From contig NZ_CP175698.1 in the NCBI RefSeq assembly GCF_046097095.1, positions 1,612,001 through 1,676,000 of the forward strand: 64,000 bases of DNA, given 5' to 3'. The stretch is from Natrinema sp046097095. GTDB lineage: Archaea > Halobacteriota > Halobacteria > Halobacteriales > Natrialbaceae. Made by a program: the position numbers and the translations under genes. Positions 25,761-34,369 of the stretch are shown here, piece after piece (position 1 is the stretch's first letter; each line of letters starts with the position of its first letter). The notes beneath the pieces were generated by a model, which was given only the letters and a program-made list of their open reading frames with translations, was not told where the DNA came from and did not search any database.

Positions 25761-26696
25761 ATGACCGACCGAGACGACGATCGCGACCATCGCTTCTCCG
25801 AAGGAGAGGGGTTCGACGATCCCTACGAGGAGTTCGACCTGGATCCGCCGGAGCTCGGTGTCGACCCGTCGAAGGTCGATCCCGTCGACTCCCGCGTCGT
25901 CACCGACACGTTAGACGAGCACAACATCGACCGGGACGACGTCGACGCGAGCGAACTGCTCGACGTTGGACTGAACTACATGCAGATCAACCGCTACGAA
26001 CAGGCCACCGAGGCCTTCGAGCGGACTGCCCGCTTCGCCGAAGACGAGCGACTCGAGCAGGAGGCCTGGGTGAACAAGGGCGTCGCCCACGGCGAACTCG
26101 AGGAGTGGGACGAGGCCATCGGTGCCCACCGCGAGGCGCTGCGGCTCGACGACTCGAGTGAACACGCCGCGACCGCCGAGACGAACCTCGCCTACGCGCT
26201 CTGGGAGTTCGGCGAGACCTCCGAGGCCCTAGAACACGCCGAGCGCGCCATCGAGATCGACGAGCGCTTCGCCGCGGGCTGGTTCAACCGCGCGTTCTTC
26301 CTCTCCGAGCGCGGGCTGTCCGAGGAGGCCTTACACTGCATCGACAACGCGATTCGGCTCGGCCTGCGCAACGCGAAAGTGCTCGAGGAGAAGGCCGAAA
26401 TTCTGGAAGAACTCGGCGAGTTCGATCAGGCCGAAGAGATCGCAGAAGAAGCAAACCAGATGCGCGAGCGCGCCGAGCGGGAAATGATGGACGACCGCGA
26501 GGAGATGGTCGACCAGGGGCCGGGCGGCGGTGCCGGGGCCGGTATGGGTGCCGGACCGGGAGCCGGCGGCCAGCCCGGACTCGGAGCCGGACGACAGTCA
26601 CCCCAGAGAGGCGATGTCGGGCTCGAGGACCTCGGGCTCGGCGACCTCACGGGCGACGCCGCAGACGAGGACGACCGCGAGTGGGAACTCGAGTAG
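25761..26696 (+). CDS. Tetratricopeptide repeat protein
   Basis: A 311-residue protein with an acidic N-terminus and about four to five TPR units between residues 65 and 235 (QATEAFERTARFAEDERLEQ; AWVNKGVAHGELEEWDEAIG; AAGWFNRAFFLSERGLSEEA). The tail has a Gly/Ala-rich low-complexity stretch (GAGAGMGAGPGAGGQPG). Likely a protein-interaction scaffold. CTTAAC at 25731-25736 is a plausible TATA element. The DUF424 gene begins directly after its stop codon. Confidence 0.88.
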   Translation: MTDRDDDRDHRFSEGEGFDDPYEEFDLDPPELGVDPSKVDPVDSRVVTDTLDEHNIDRDDVDASELLDVGLNYMQINRYEQATEAFERTARFAEDERLEQEAWVNKGVAHGELEEWDEAIGAHREALRLDDSSEHAATAETNLAYALWEFGETSEALEHAERAIEIDERFAAGWFNRAFFLSERGLSEEALHCIDNAIRLGLRNAKVLEEKAEILEELGEFDQAEEIAEEANQMRERAEREMMDDREEMVDQGPGGGAGAGMGAGPGAGGQPGLGAGRQSPQRGDVGLEDLGLGDLTGDAADEDDREWELE

Positions 26697-26990
26697 ATGC
26701 TCGTCAACGAACGGGAGACTCAGGAGGGGGTGCTCGTCGCCGTCTGCGACGAGGACATTCTCGGCGAGACGTTCGAGGAGGGCGACCTCTCGCTGACCGT
26801 CACCGAGGAGTTCTACGGCGGTGACGCGGCCGACGAGTCCGCGGTCATCGAGCATCTCGCGCAAGCGGACGTTGCCAATATCGTCGGCACCCGCGCGGTC
26901 GAACTGGCCATCGAGGAAGGGTTCGTCGACGAGGCGAACGTCCTCGAGATCGGGCCAACGCTACACGCGCAGTTACTGTGGATGCAGTGA
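26697..26990 (+). CDS. DUF424 family protein
   Basis: A 97-residue conserved archaeal protein: VCDEDILGETFEEGDLSLTV, VIEHLAQADVANIVGTRAVE and VLEIGPTLHAQLLWMQ match the DUF424 family. Function not known. Starts at the base after the TPR stop, so the two are cotranscribed. Confidence 0.9.
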   Translation: MLVNERETQEGVLVAVCDEDILGETFEEGDLSLTVTEEFYGGDAADESAVIEHLAQADVANIVGTRAVELAIEEGFVDEANVLEIGPTLHAQLLWMQ

Positions 26991-27159
26991 CCGCGGTCTG
27001 GCAGCCGGTTCGTTGTCGACACTCCCACGCCCGACAGCAGACGCCAACGCTTCGCTGACGGGACAGCGACCGCGATTGTGAACGCAGGTCTTGAACACAC
27101 CAGTCGGTCGTCGCGTCAGGGCGGTGTGTGAAACGGCCGACCCAACTCGGCGGGCCGGC

Positions 27160-28035
27160 TCACAGATCCGTCTTCCGGAACCGGTAGTAACCGATCGCGA
27201 CGGGCACGACCAGCCAGCACAGCAAGACGACGAGGCCGAACCACTCCTGTAGATAGAACGGAGCCTCGCCCGGATACCGCTCGGCGGGCGTCATCCCGTA
27301 GGCTTCCATCGACTGAAGCCCGTACTGGAACTGGAAGGGGAAGACCGACCCGTCGACAACCTGGCTCGAGAGGTGTGCGTACGCGAAGATCGGGTTGAAC
27401 TGCTGGAGGAGGAGATACCACGTCTCGGCCGCGACCGGCGGTCCCTCGTCGTAGATGAGGTAGTAGGGACCGGCGGTGAGCAGCTCCCACAGCGCGACGA
27501 ACACCATGTAGAGGCCGACGACGATGGCCATCGACTTCCCGCGCGTGGAGACGCCGGCGGAGACGCCGACGGCCAGCCCGACGAACGTCACGCCGAACAG
27601 CAACGAGACGGCGGCGAAGCCGAGCCAGTCGACGAACGGGACCGACCCGAAGAGGAGGCCGCCGAGGGCGAGCGAGACGAGGTACGCGAGCGCGACGGCG
27701 AGGCCGACGACGCTCATGCGACCGAGCAGTTTGCCGACGACGACGTCGGTCCGATTCGGCGGCAGGCCCAACAGGAGTTTGACACTGCCCGACCGGCGCT
27801 CCCCGACGACGGCCATGTAGCCGGCGATCAGCGCGGCGACCGGGAGGATCACCTGCAGCGGCATCCCGAGGAAGCTGAGCACCTCGGCCGCGCTCACGTC
27901 GTCCATCGTGTACCAGATCGCAACGTAGCCGATCGCGACGAGGCCGACGAGCAGCCCGGTCAGCGCCCAGAGCAGCTTCGACCGGCCCGCATCGTCGAAC
28001 TCCTTGCGGGCGACGGTGGTGATGTGCGCGGTCAT
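27160..28035 (-). CDS. ABC-2 type transporter permease
   Basis: A 291-residue membrane protein with about six membrane segments (LLWALTGLLVGLVAIGYVAI; VILPVAALIAGYMAVVG; WFGLVVLLCWLVVPVAIGYY) and the conserved cytoplasmic GERRSGSVKLLLGLPPNRTD of ABC-2 permeases of the NosY/multidrug type. Its ATG overlaps the stop of the ATPase gene by 4 bases. Exports an unknown substrate. Confidence 0.9.
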   Translation of the reverse strand: MTAHITTVARKEFDDAGRSKLLWALTGLLVGLVAIGYVAIWYTMDDVSAAEVLSFLGMPLQVILPVAALIAGYMAVVGERRSGSVKLLLGLPPNRTDVVVGKLLGRMSVVGLAVALAYLVSLALGGLLFGSVPFVDWLGFAAVSLLFGVTFVGLAVGVSAGVSTRGKSMAIVVGLYMVFVALWELLTAGPYYLIYDEGPPVAAETWYLLLQQFNPIFAYAHLSSQVVDGSVFPFQFQYGLQSMEAYGMTPAERYPGEAPFYLQEWFGLVVLLCWLVVPVAIGYYRFRKTDL

Positions 28036-29009
28036 CGCGCCACCCCCGTCTCCGCCTCGAGCGCGTCCGGCGTCTCCACCGGCGCTCCCGACTCGGCCGC
28101 GTCGCCGTTCGTCAGCGCGGTGAACAGCGACTCGAGCGAGACGTCCTCGAGTCGCATGTCTTCGATCGTCGCGCCGGCATCTGCGAGTGCGGTCACGACG
28201 CCGGCTTTCGCCGCCGAATCGGTGATCGTACACTCGAGCGTGCGACCGGAGGCGATCACGTCGGTGCTCCCTGGCACGTCGTCGGCCACCGCTCGCAGTT
28301 CGGCCGCGGGACCGCCGAGCGAGAGCGTCATCGTCGCGCCGCCGCCGATCTCCTCGCGGAGGCCCGCGATCGTGTTGACGGCGACGAGTTCCCCTTCGTT
28401 TAGCACGCCGACTCGGTCACAGACGGTCTCGACGTGCTCGAGAATGTGACTCGAGAAGAAGACCGTCGTCCCGCGTTCGGCCTCGCTCCGGACGAGTTCC
28501 TGCATCTCGCGGATGCCGTGAGGGTCGAGCCCGCTCGAGGGTTCGTCCATGATCAACAGGTCGGGGTCGCCGACCAGCGCCACGCCGGTCGCGAGGCGCT
28601 GGCGCATCCCTTTCGAATAGTCGCCGGCCGGCCGGGCCGCGTCTTCGGCCGAGAGCCCGACCCGCTCTCTGATTTCGGCGGGATCGTCGTCCGTGCCCTT
28701 CGTCTCGATGGCGAACTCGATGTGCCGCCGGCCGGTCAAGCGCGGATAGACGTCGAACCCCTCCGGGAGGACGCCGACGCGGGGGCTGATCGCGTCGGCC
28801 TCGGTCTGCGCGTCGTGGCCGAGCACCGTCGCCGAGCCCGTCGTCGGGCGCGTGAAATCCAGCAGCATGTTGATCGTCGTCGACTTCCCCGCCCCGTTCG
28901 GGCCGAGGAAGCCGAACACTTCGCCGTCGTCGACGGTCAAATCGAGGTCGTCGACGGCGGTGAGGTCGCCGTACTCCTTCGTTAAACCGGACGTCTCTAT
29001 CGCGGTCAT
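28032..29009 (-). CDS. ABC transporter ATP-binding protein
   Basis: A 325-residue ATPase: Walker A GPNGAGKSTTINMLL, signature YSKGMRQRLATGVAL, Walker B LLIMDEPSSGLDPHG and H-loop FFSSHILEHVETVC, followed by the roughly 90-residue C-terminal domain of the CcmA/DrrA type. Partner of the downstream permease. Start codon lies 27 bases from a strong TATA box. Confidence 0.95.
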   Translation of the reverse strand: MTAIETSGLTKEYGDLTAVDDLDLTVDDGEVFGFLGPNGAGKSTTINMLLDFTRPTTGSATVLGHDAQTEADAISPRVGVLPEGFDVYPRLTGRRHIEFAIETKGTDDDPAEIRERVGLSAEDAARPAGDYSKGMRQRLATGVALVGDPDLLIMDEPSSGLDPHGIREMQELVRSEAERGTTVFFSSHILEHVETVCDRVGVLNEGELVAVNTIAGLREEIGGGATMTLSLGGPAAELRAVADDVPGSTDVIASGRTLECTITDSAAKAGVVTALADAGATIEDMRLEDVSLESLFTALTNGDAAESGAPVETPDALEAETGVAR

Positions 29010-29032
29010 CTCACCGCCGACTTCAGTTGACG

Positions 29033-29040
29033 TATAAATA
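29033..29040 (-). promoter_or_regulatory. Promoter of the ABC exporter operon
   Basis: TATAAATA on the plus strand (TATTTATA on the minus) centred 27 bases upstream of the ATPase start; leaderless arrangement. Confidence 0.7.
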
Positions 29041-29080
29041 GTCCGTCAGCCACGGTTTCACGCTCGGAAACTGTGGAGGC

Positions 29081-29088
29081 TTTTATAT
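29081..29088 (+). promoter_or_regulatory. Promoter of the divergent regulator operon
   Basis: TTTTATAT centred 27 bases before ATG 29112. The two divergent TATA boxes are only about 49 bases apart, so one bound regulator could control both operons. Confidence 0.7.
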
Positions 29089-29111
29089 CTTCTTTCCATA
29101 CGATCCATCAG

Positions 29112-29453
29112 ATGACCGACGATGAGGGCCAAGAAGTGCTCGCGTTACTCGACGACGAGTACGCCCGCCGCATCCTCATCGCCGCCAGCGAGGAACCGAT
29201 GTCCGTCGACCGACTCACCGACCGCTGTGACGCCTCACCGCCGACGGTCTATCGACGGATCGACCGGCTGGAGGCGAAGGGGTTCCTCGACGAATACCAG
29301 GAGCTCGATCCCGATGGCCACCACTACAAGACCTACAGCACGCGACTCGAGCGCGTGGCGATCGAGATCGCCGAGGGCTCGATGGAGTTGGACGTGTACC
29401 GCCGCGACGAGGACCCCGCCGACCGGTTCACCCGGCTGTTCGAGGACCTGTGA
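29112..29453 (+). CDS. ArsR-type winged-helix transcriptional regulator
   Basis: A 113-residue regulator: LLDDEYARRILIAASEEPMS, VDRLTDRCDASPPTVYRRID (helix-turn-helix) and RLEAKGFLDEYQELDPDGHH (wing). Divergent from the ABC exporter and probably its controller. It overlaps the next membrane-protein gene by 4 bases. Confidence 0.9.
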   Translation: MTDDEGQEVLALLDDEYARRILIAASEEPMSVDRLTDRCDASPPTVYRRIDRLEAKGFLDEYQELDPDGHHYKTYSTRLERVAIEIAEGSMELDVYRRDEDPADRFTRLFEDL

Positions 29454-29773
29454 CGATGCTCGAGGCTCCGCTGCAGACCGTCGATGGCGGTACGCCAACG
29501 GTCGCCGTCGCCGTCTTTGTCGGCCAGGCGATCGCGTTCGTACTCGCCTGCTGGATCGCAAAGCGGTCCTACGACGGCTATCGGGACGCACGCCGGCCCG
29601 CCTTGCTCTGGCTCGCGCTCGGAATCGCGCTGCTGGCTGCCGTCCCGACGGTCGTTCGGTTCCTGCTGCCGACGCTGCTCGGGGCCACCTCGTTGACGAC
29701 GAGCGTCGTCGCGGCGACGAGCGAGATTACCGGCCTCACGGCGATCCTCTACACCGTCTACGGCAGACCATGA
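29450..29773 (+). CDS. DUF7521-type membrane protein
   Basis: A 107-residue protein with three membrane segments (AVFVGQAIAFVLACWIAKRS; LLWLALGIALLAAVPTVVRF; VAATSEITGLTAILYTVY). It is similar in length and topology to the protein at 29838, so they are paralogous. DUF name from memory. Second gene of the regulator operon. Confidence 0.8.
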   Translation: MTMLEAPLQTVDGGTPTVAVAVFVGQAIAFVLACWIAKRSYDGYRDARRPALLWLALGIALLAAVPTVVRFLLPTLLGATSLTTSVVAATSEITGLTAILYTVYGRP

Positions 29774-29837
29774 ACGCCACACCGCGCCCGCTCCCGTCGC
29801 ACGTGACCGCGCCCGCCGGCCACTCGAGGTGGGAGCG

Positions 29838-30188
29838 ATGATCAGATTGGCGGCCGCCGTCGGAGCCAGCGTCGGCACCGTCCTCGAGACGACGGTCTTC
29901 GGGCTGGACGAGGAGACGACGATCTTCTTCGTCGGGTTGGCCAGTGCCGCGCTCGGATCGGTGGTCGCGTGGACGGCCTACCGGGGCTACGCTCGCAACG
30001 AGAGTCAGCCGATGTTGTTTCTGGCCGTCGGCGTCGCATTCCTGACAGTTGTACCGTTCGTCCTCTCGCATACTGTCGATTTAGTGACCGACGCGGCCGA
30101 TGCGACGGTGTTGCTCGTCGTTACCGTCTGCCATCTGCTGGGACTCGTCGCGATCGTTCGCTCGTTCAGGAGACCAGATCCCACATGA
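29838..30188 (+). CDS. DUF7521-type membrane protein, second copy
   Basis: A 116-residue membrane protein: FFVGLASAALGSVVAWTAYR, GYARNESQPMLFLAVGVAFL and LLVVTVCHLLGLVAIVRS parallel the three segments of the preceding gene. ATG 29838 is favoured over GTG 29829. It overlaps the next gene by 4 bases. Confidence 0.8.
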   Translation: MIRLAAAVGASVGTVLETTVFGLDEETTIFFVGLASAALGSVVAWTAYRGYARNESQPMLFLAVGVAFLTVVPFVLSHTVDLVTDAADATVLLVVTVCHLLGLVAIVRSFRRPDPT

Positions 30189-31048
30189 GTTCGTCACGCA
30201 CGTCCGCTCCGCTCGCCGCGGTCACGGCCGCGCTCGCTCGCGTTCGAACGTGGTGTCGCCGGTTCGTCGGCGTCGTCGCCCGAAGACGGACCTACTACAC
30301 CCTGCTCTATCTCCTGCTCGCGTTCCCGCTCGGGATCGGCTACTTCACGGTGCTCGTGACCGGCTTCGCGCTCCCCGCCGGCTTCGCGTTCGCGTTCGTC
30401 CAGATCGGCTTCTCGGATCCGGTCGTGTTCCTGTTCGCCGGGATTCCGATCGCGCTGCTCGGACTCGGGGCTGGGGTGCCGGCCGCGCTGGTCACCCTGT
30501 TCGCCGCGACCGAACTGACCGCCCTCGAGCGACTCCTCGCCGAACGGTTGCTCGAGGCCGAGATTCCGACCGCGGAACCGGCCCGAAGCGTCCGCGAGCG
30601 GGCGCGACGGCTCGTCGCCGACCGCGGAACGTGGAAGGGGGTCGGCTACGTGTTCAGTAAGTTCCTGTACGGGACGGCCGCGTTCGTCGCCGTTACGTTC
30701 GGCGTCGTGTTCACGTACGCGCTGGTCGCCGCGCCGCTTCACTACCGGAATCAGACCGTCGGCATCCACATCGGTGATCCGATCAAGTTCGTCCCCCAGT
30801 TCACCTATCAACACGAGGGCTGGACCATCGACATCTCGCCGGTCACGCTCTCGATCGCCGACGGCGAACTAATCTCGCTGTACGTCGATTCGCTCCCGGC
30901 GGCGCTCGCCGTCTCGGCGGTCGGCGTCCTCGTCGGGCTCGTCGTCTTACACTTGTTCAACGCCGTCGGCTGGCTCCTCGCGAGGTACACGGAGCTGCTG
31001 CTGAGGAACACGCAGCCGTCGGTCGTCACCGATCCGCCGTGGGACTAA
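30185..31048 (+). CDS. Sensor-domain membrane protein
   Basis: A 287-residue membrane protein of the 'putative sensor' family: YYTLLYLLLAFPLGIGYFTV, ALPAGFAFAFVQIGFSDPVV and VFLFAGIPIALLGLGAGVPA at the N-terminal pair of segments, a basic cytoplasmic linker (RSVRERARRLVADRGTWKG), then two further segments and a short extracytoplasmic stretch (TVGIHIGDPIKFVPQFTYQH). No kinase domain is attached. Last gene of the regulator operon, so it may sense the exporter substrate or membrane state. Confidence 0.78.
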   Translation: MSSSRTSAPLAAVTAALARVRTWCRRFVGVVARRRTYYTLLYLLLAFPLGIGYFTVLVTGFALPAGFAFAFVQIGFSDPVVFLFAGIPIALLGLGAGVPAALVTLFAATELTALERLLAERLLEAEIPTAEPARSVRERARRLVADRGTWKGVGYVFSKFLYGTAAFVAVTFGVVFTYALVAAPLHYRNQTVGIHIGDPIKFVPQFTYQHEGWTIDISPVTLSIADGELISLYVDSLPAALAVSAVGVLVGLVVLHLFNAVGWLLARYTELLLRNTQPSVVTDPPWD

Positions 31049-31392
31049 CGCGCTGGCCGTCGGAAAGCGCTATTTCTCGAGCCGTCGCGTTCGTGTCACA
31101 TCCGAGTGCCAAACAAGTTTGGAGACACCGATATCTCCGAGGGCAACAAACGATATATCGCGGCAGGGGCACCCACCAGGGTACTACTTCCCCACTCCTG
31201 CCGTTTTCCCTCCCGAACCCGACCACCCCCACCCCCACCACCCCCTCCCACCTCCCCTTCCCCCTTTCCGTTCATCACGCCGACAGTCCGAAGCCGTCGG
31301 GTTCCACAACGGTGATTCGAGCCACACGACCGCAGTCGCGGACGGGGGTCGGACCGAAGAAGTGTTTTGCGTGGGGTTCGTTTTAGTCACTA
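31049..31392. other. Intergenic region with homopyrimidine tract
   Basis: Contains no gene. The tract at 31218-31267 is described separately. The 100 bases before sufS contain TTTTGCG (31364-31370) and GTTTTAGT (31379-31386), possible weak core elements. Confidence 0.6.
31218..31267 (-). other. C-rich tract; G-quadruplex potential on the minus strand
   Basis: Fifty bases almost entirely C, with A and T. The minus strand reads as repeated runs of three to five G separated by one to three bases (GGGGGTGGTGGGGGTGGGGG within it), which satisfies the usual G-quadruplex pattern several times over. It lies about 125 bases upstream of sufS. Confidence 0.6.
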
Positions 31393-32682
31393 ATGAGTCA
31401 CCAACATCTCGAGTCGCTCGATGTCGATTCGATCCGGGAGGAGTTCCCGATCCTCGAGCGCACGTTCGACGTTGCGTCGGAGACGCAACGAGCAGACGGC
31501 GACGCCGGCGACGACGGCCAGCAGCTCGTCTACCTCGATAACGCGGCGACGACCCAGACGCCCGACCCGGTCATCGACGCGATGAGCGACTACTACCGCG
31601 GGTACAACGCCAACGTCCACCGCGGAATCCACCACCTGAGCCAGGAGGCCTCGATCGCCTACGAAGAGGCCCACGACCGCGTCGCCGAGTTCATCGGTGC
31701 AGACGGCCGCGAAGAGATCGTTTTCACGAAGAACACGACCGAGGCCGAGAACCTCGTCGCCTACTCATGGGGGTTGAACGAACTCGGGCCCGGCGACGAG
31801 GTCGTACTGACGGAGATGGAACACCACGCCTCGCTGGTCACGTGGCAACAGATCGGCAAGCGCACCGGGGCCGACGTGAAGTACGTCCAGATCACGGACG
31901 AGGGCCGCCTCGACATGGACCATGCCCGCGAGATCATCACCGACGATACTGCGATGGTCTCGGCGGTCCACGTCTCGAACACGCTCGGCACCGTCAACCC
32001 CGTCTCCGAACTGGTCGATATCGCCCACGACCACGGCGCGCTGACCTTCATCGACGGCGCACAGGCCGTCCCCAACCGGTCCGTCGACGTCGAGGCCATC
32101 GGGGCCGATTTCTACGCCTTCTCCGGCCACAAGATGGCCGGCCCTACCGGCATCGGCGCGCTCTACGGCAAGAAGGGGCTGCTCGAGGCGATGGATCCCT
32201 ACCTCTACGGCGGCGATATGATCACGAAGGTCACCTACGAGGACGCCACCTGGAACGAACTTCCCTGGAAGTTCGAGGCCGGCACGCCCCAGATCGCCGA
32301 AGCCGTCGGTCTCGTCGCCGCCATCGACTGGCTCGAGGAAATCGGCATGGACCGCATCGCGGCCCACGAGGAGGAACTCGCCCGCTACGCCTACGAGCAA
32401 CTCGACGCCGAGCCGGACGTGGAGATCTACGGTCCCGAGCCCGGCCCCGACCGCGCCGGTCTTGTCGGGTTTAACTTAGAAAACGTCCACGCCCACGATC
32501 TGGCCTCGATCATGAACGACCACGCGGTCGCGATCCGCGCTGGCGACCACTGTACCCAGCCGCTGCACGACAAACTGGGGGTCGCGGCATCCGCTCGAGC
32601 CTCGTTCTATGTCTACAACACGAAAGAAGAGGTCGACAAGCTGGTCGCCGCCATCGACGACGCGCGTCAACTCTTTCGCTGA
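31393..32682 (+). CDS. sufS: Cysteine desulfurase SufS
   Basis: A 429-residue PLP enzyme that takes sulfur from cysteine for Fe-S assembly. VYLDNAATTQTPDPVIDAM, NVHRGIHHLSQEAS, TEMEHHASLVTWQQ, the PLP-lysine segment FSGHKMAGPTGIGALYG (Lys247) and the persulfide Cys388 in RAGDHCTQPLHDKLG place it in the group II SufS/Csd family. Residues 27-41 (VASETQRADGDAGDD) lie where I expect family members to pass directly from the N-terminal helix to the VYLDNAATT strand; the insert is encoded by the palindromic element at 31471. SufU, its likely sulfur acceptor, is at 35003. Confidence 0.95.
   Translation: MSHQHLESLDVDSIREEFPILERTFDVASETQRADGDAGDDGQQLVYLDNAATTQTPDPVIDAMSDYYRGYNANVHRGIHHLSQEASIAYEEAHDRVAEFIGADGREEIVFTKNTTEAENLVAYSWGLNELGPGDEVVLTEMEHHASLVTWQQIGKRTGADVKYVQITDEGRLDMDHAREIITDDTAMVSAVHVSNTLGTVNPVSELVDIAHDHGALTFIDGAQAVPNRSVDVEAIGADFYAFSGHKMAGPTGIGALYGKKGLLEAMDPYLYGGDMITKVTYEDATWNELPWKFEAGTPQIAEAVGLVAAIDWLEEIGMDRIAAHEEELARYAYEQLDAEPDVEIYGPEPGPDRAGLVGFNLENVHAHDLASIMNDHAVAIRAGDHCTQPLHDKLGVAASARASFYVYNTKEEVDKLVAAIDDARQLFR
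31471..31489. repeat. In-frame palindromic element, copy B
   Basis: The same 19 bases as 25266-25284, read in the same frame as VASETQR at residues 27-33 of SufS. The similarity runs on as CGAG-N-AGACGG-N-GA in both copies. Confidence 0.75.
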
Positions 32683-33081
32683 CGCGCGAGGAGGTGTCGA
32701 CGGCGTCGTTATGAACGAACGGAGTGAGTGAACAACGGCCAGCGAGAGTGTCGCTCTCGCCGGGCGCGTCGGCTCGTTCGCTGACTGCGGAGCGTCTTCG
32801 CGAACGCAGAGCGAAGGGCAGCGAGAACCCTGTTTTCGCCGGTGCGATAACGGCAGTTGGCACTATCGGTTCGGAATATGGAATCGGAACAGCCGGCTCG
32901 GGATGGACGTGTGCGAATCTACCGCTGGTACGACGAGCAGCTATCGGTGATGGTGACAGGGTCAGGCAGAATACACAGCGCGTATCACCATGTCGTCTGA
33001 AAGACATATTTGTGAGAATTATCGGTTCTGCGTCAGATTTCCCGGGAGAATATTTACGAGCAACGTGGCACTATTCGACTG
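32683..33081. other. Intergenic region with hairpin and Bat-type gene promoter
   Basis: No convincing gene. GCGAGAG-TGTCG-CTCTCGC at 32742-32760 is a perfect 7-base hairpin, about 60 bases past the sufS stop and possibly transcription-ending. TATTTAC at 33051-33057 is the promoter of the next gene. The GGAGTGAGTG and CGAGC-rich DNA here is a low-complexity style also seen near 15420-15520 and 35440-35480. Confidence 0.5.
33051..33057 (+). promoter_or_regulatory. Promoter of the Bat-type regulator
   Basis: TATTTAC centred 28 bases before ATG 33082; leaderless spacing. Confidence 0.6.
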
Positions 33082-33741
33082 ATGGCCACCGAAGCGACCT
33101 TTACCATCCCATCGGACGAATTTCCCTTGGGAACCGTATTCAATCAGTTACCCGATGTGACGGTGACGCTGGAGCGAATTGTCCCGTCACAGGACGTCGT
33201 AGTGCCCTACTTCTGGGTGCGAGGAACTACCGTCGATGATATTGAGGGAGCGTTCACCGACCACCCCGGAGTGAAGAATATACGTCTCGTCGATTCCGTT
33301 GAAGATGAGTATCTGTTACGTGTCGAGTGGGCACGAGAATACACCGGTGTTCTAAGCGCGCTAACCGAGATGGAGATTCCACTCGTCAAAGCCGTTGGTG
33401 TGAGTCAACAATGGACGTTCGAGGTTCGTGGCGACGATCGAAACGATATCGCGGACTTTCAGAGCTATTGTATAGAGTCGGACATTCCGATTACGCTCAC
33501 GAAGATACACGCACTCACCCCGGTCGAAACGGAGAGCGAAGCAGCACTTACTGACGCCCAGCAAGAGGCGCTGGTACTTGCATATGATCGTGGCTACTTC
33601 GAGTCTCCACGTCAGACAACGATGGAAGAACTCGGCGACGAGCTCGGAATTTCCCAGCAAGCCGTCGCGTCTCGCCTCCGCCGTGGGATGAACCATATTC
33701 TCGAGAGCACCCTTTCTGAAACGACGGACTCGAACCGGTAA
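33082..33741 (+). CDS. Bacterio-opsin activator (Bat)-type HTH regulator
   Basis: A 219-residue regulator. The C-terminal HTH_10 domain is clear: LTDAQQEALVLAYDRGYFES, PRQTTMEELGDELGISQQAV and ASRLRRGMNHIL. The N-terminal 150 residues form the Bat-associated sensory domain (VFNQLPDVTVTLERIVPSQD; TDHPGVKNIRLVDSVEDEYL). Codon use is less GC-biased than its neighbours, suggesting recent acquisition or relaxed selection. The target genes are unknown. Confidence 0.88.
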   Translation: MATEATFTIPSDEFPLGTVFNQLPDVTVTLERIVPSQDVVVPYFWVRGTTVDDIEGAFTDHPGVKNIRLVDSVEDEYLLRVEWAREYTGVLSALTEMEIPLVKAVGVSQQWTFEVRGDDRNDIADFQSYCIESDIPITLTKIHALTPVETESEAALTDAQQEALVLAYDRGYFESPRQTTMEELGDELGISQQAVASRLRRGMNHILESTLSETTDSNR

Positions 33742-33810
33742 TCCACTTAAGCATTTTGTATAATCAAGAGTGGTGCTAACCCCGGTCTCCGGCTAAGAGA
33801 GCCGTGAAAT

Positions 33811-34002
33811 ATGCCTGACGGGGAGAGCGAACGGACAATCGCCGAATGTCTCGGTTGCGGAAATGCCTATGCGGCGAAGGAATGGCCAGACGGAACGATT
33901 CAACCGATCGGAACGAGAAACGGTTGCCAATGTGGCTCAACGGAGTTTCAGATCGTCGAAGAGACGGCCGCTACCGATCTCTCTGAAGACGGGGTCGGCT
34001 AA
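33811..34002 (+). CDS. Zinc-binding micro-protein, CxxC/CxC type
   Basis: A 63-residue protein with CLGCGNAYAAKEWPDGTIQP and NGCQCGSTEFQIV, a C-x2-C...C-x-C zinc site. It is clearly related to the 49-residue protein at 56882 (shared W-x-x-PDG-I/T-x-PIG-x-x-x-GC-x-CG-x-T-x-F). TTGTATAATC at 33755-33764 may be its TATA box. Function unknown. Confidence 0.8.
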   Translation: MPDGESERTIAECLGCGNAYAAKEWPDGTIQPIGTRNGCQCGSTEFQIVEETAATDLSEDGVG

Positions 34003-34369
34003 CTAGTGAGACACCGGGCTACTCGAAAATCGGAGGCGATATTCAAAACGATCGCACTGAACACATCCTCTGCACTCGGCACGCAGGGTCTCCTCTCGTA
34101 GATGAATCGGTGTTGCGCCATCACCCACTTCTCCTCATCGCAATCAGTGTGAATCGTTTCAGTGGCTCCTATAGCACCCCGGAGAAATGGGCGCGGACGG
34201 CTCGAGCAACGCCGAACGCGACTGCCATCGACAGAACGAGAGAGCGTCAGCTCAGCGTTAGGAGACGAAATTACGGCCACCTGTGTGAGCGGCGTGAATC
34301 GTCCGAACAAAGGAAAGACCGATCGCGGTGACTGCGAGTTTTTACTGGTCCGCATGCTATGTAATGCAA
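34003..34369. other. Intergenic region, no clear gene
   Basis: A minus-strand frame is open across much of it but overlaps the receiver gene and lacks acidic haloarchaeal character except for a short stretch near 34010-34150. The only site I can support is the receiver promoter at 34339. Confidence 0.4.
34339..34345 (+). promoter_or_regulatory. Promoter of the receiver-domain gene
   Basis: TTTTTAC centred 28 bases before ATG 34370. This spacing is the reason ATG 34370 is chosen over ATG 34364 and the longer upstream frame. Confidence 0.55.

Noticed and set aside
31119..31541. Pro/Arg-rich frame through the C-tract into sufS
   Set aside because: It reads the homopyrimidine tract and the wrong frame of sufS; no coding bias.
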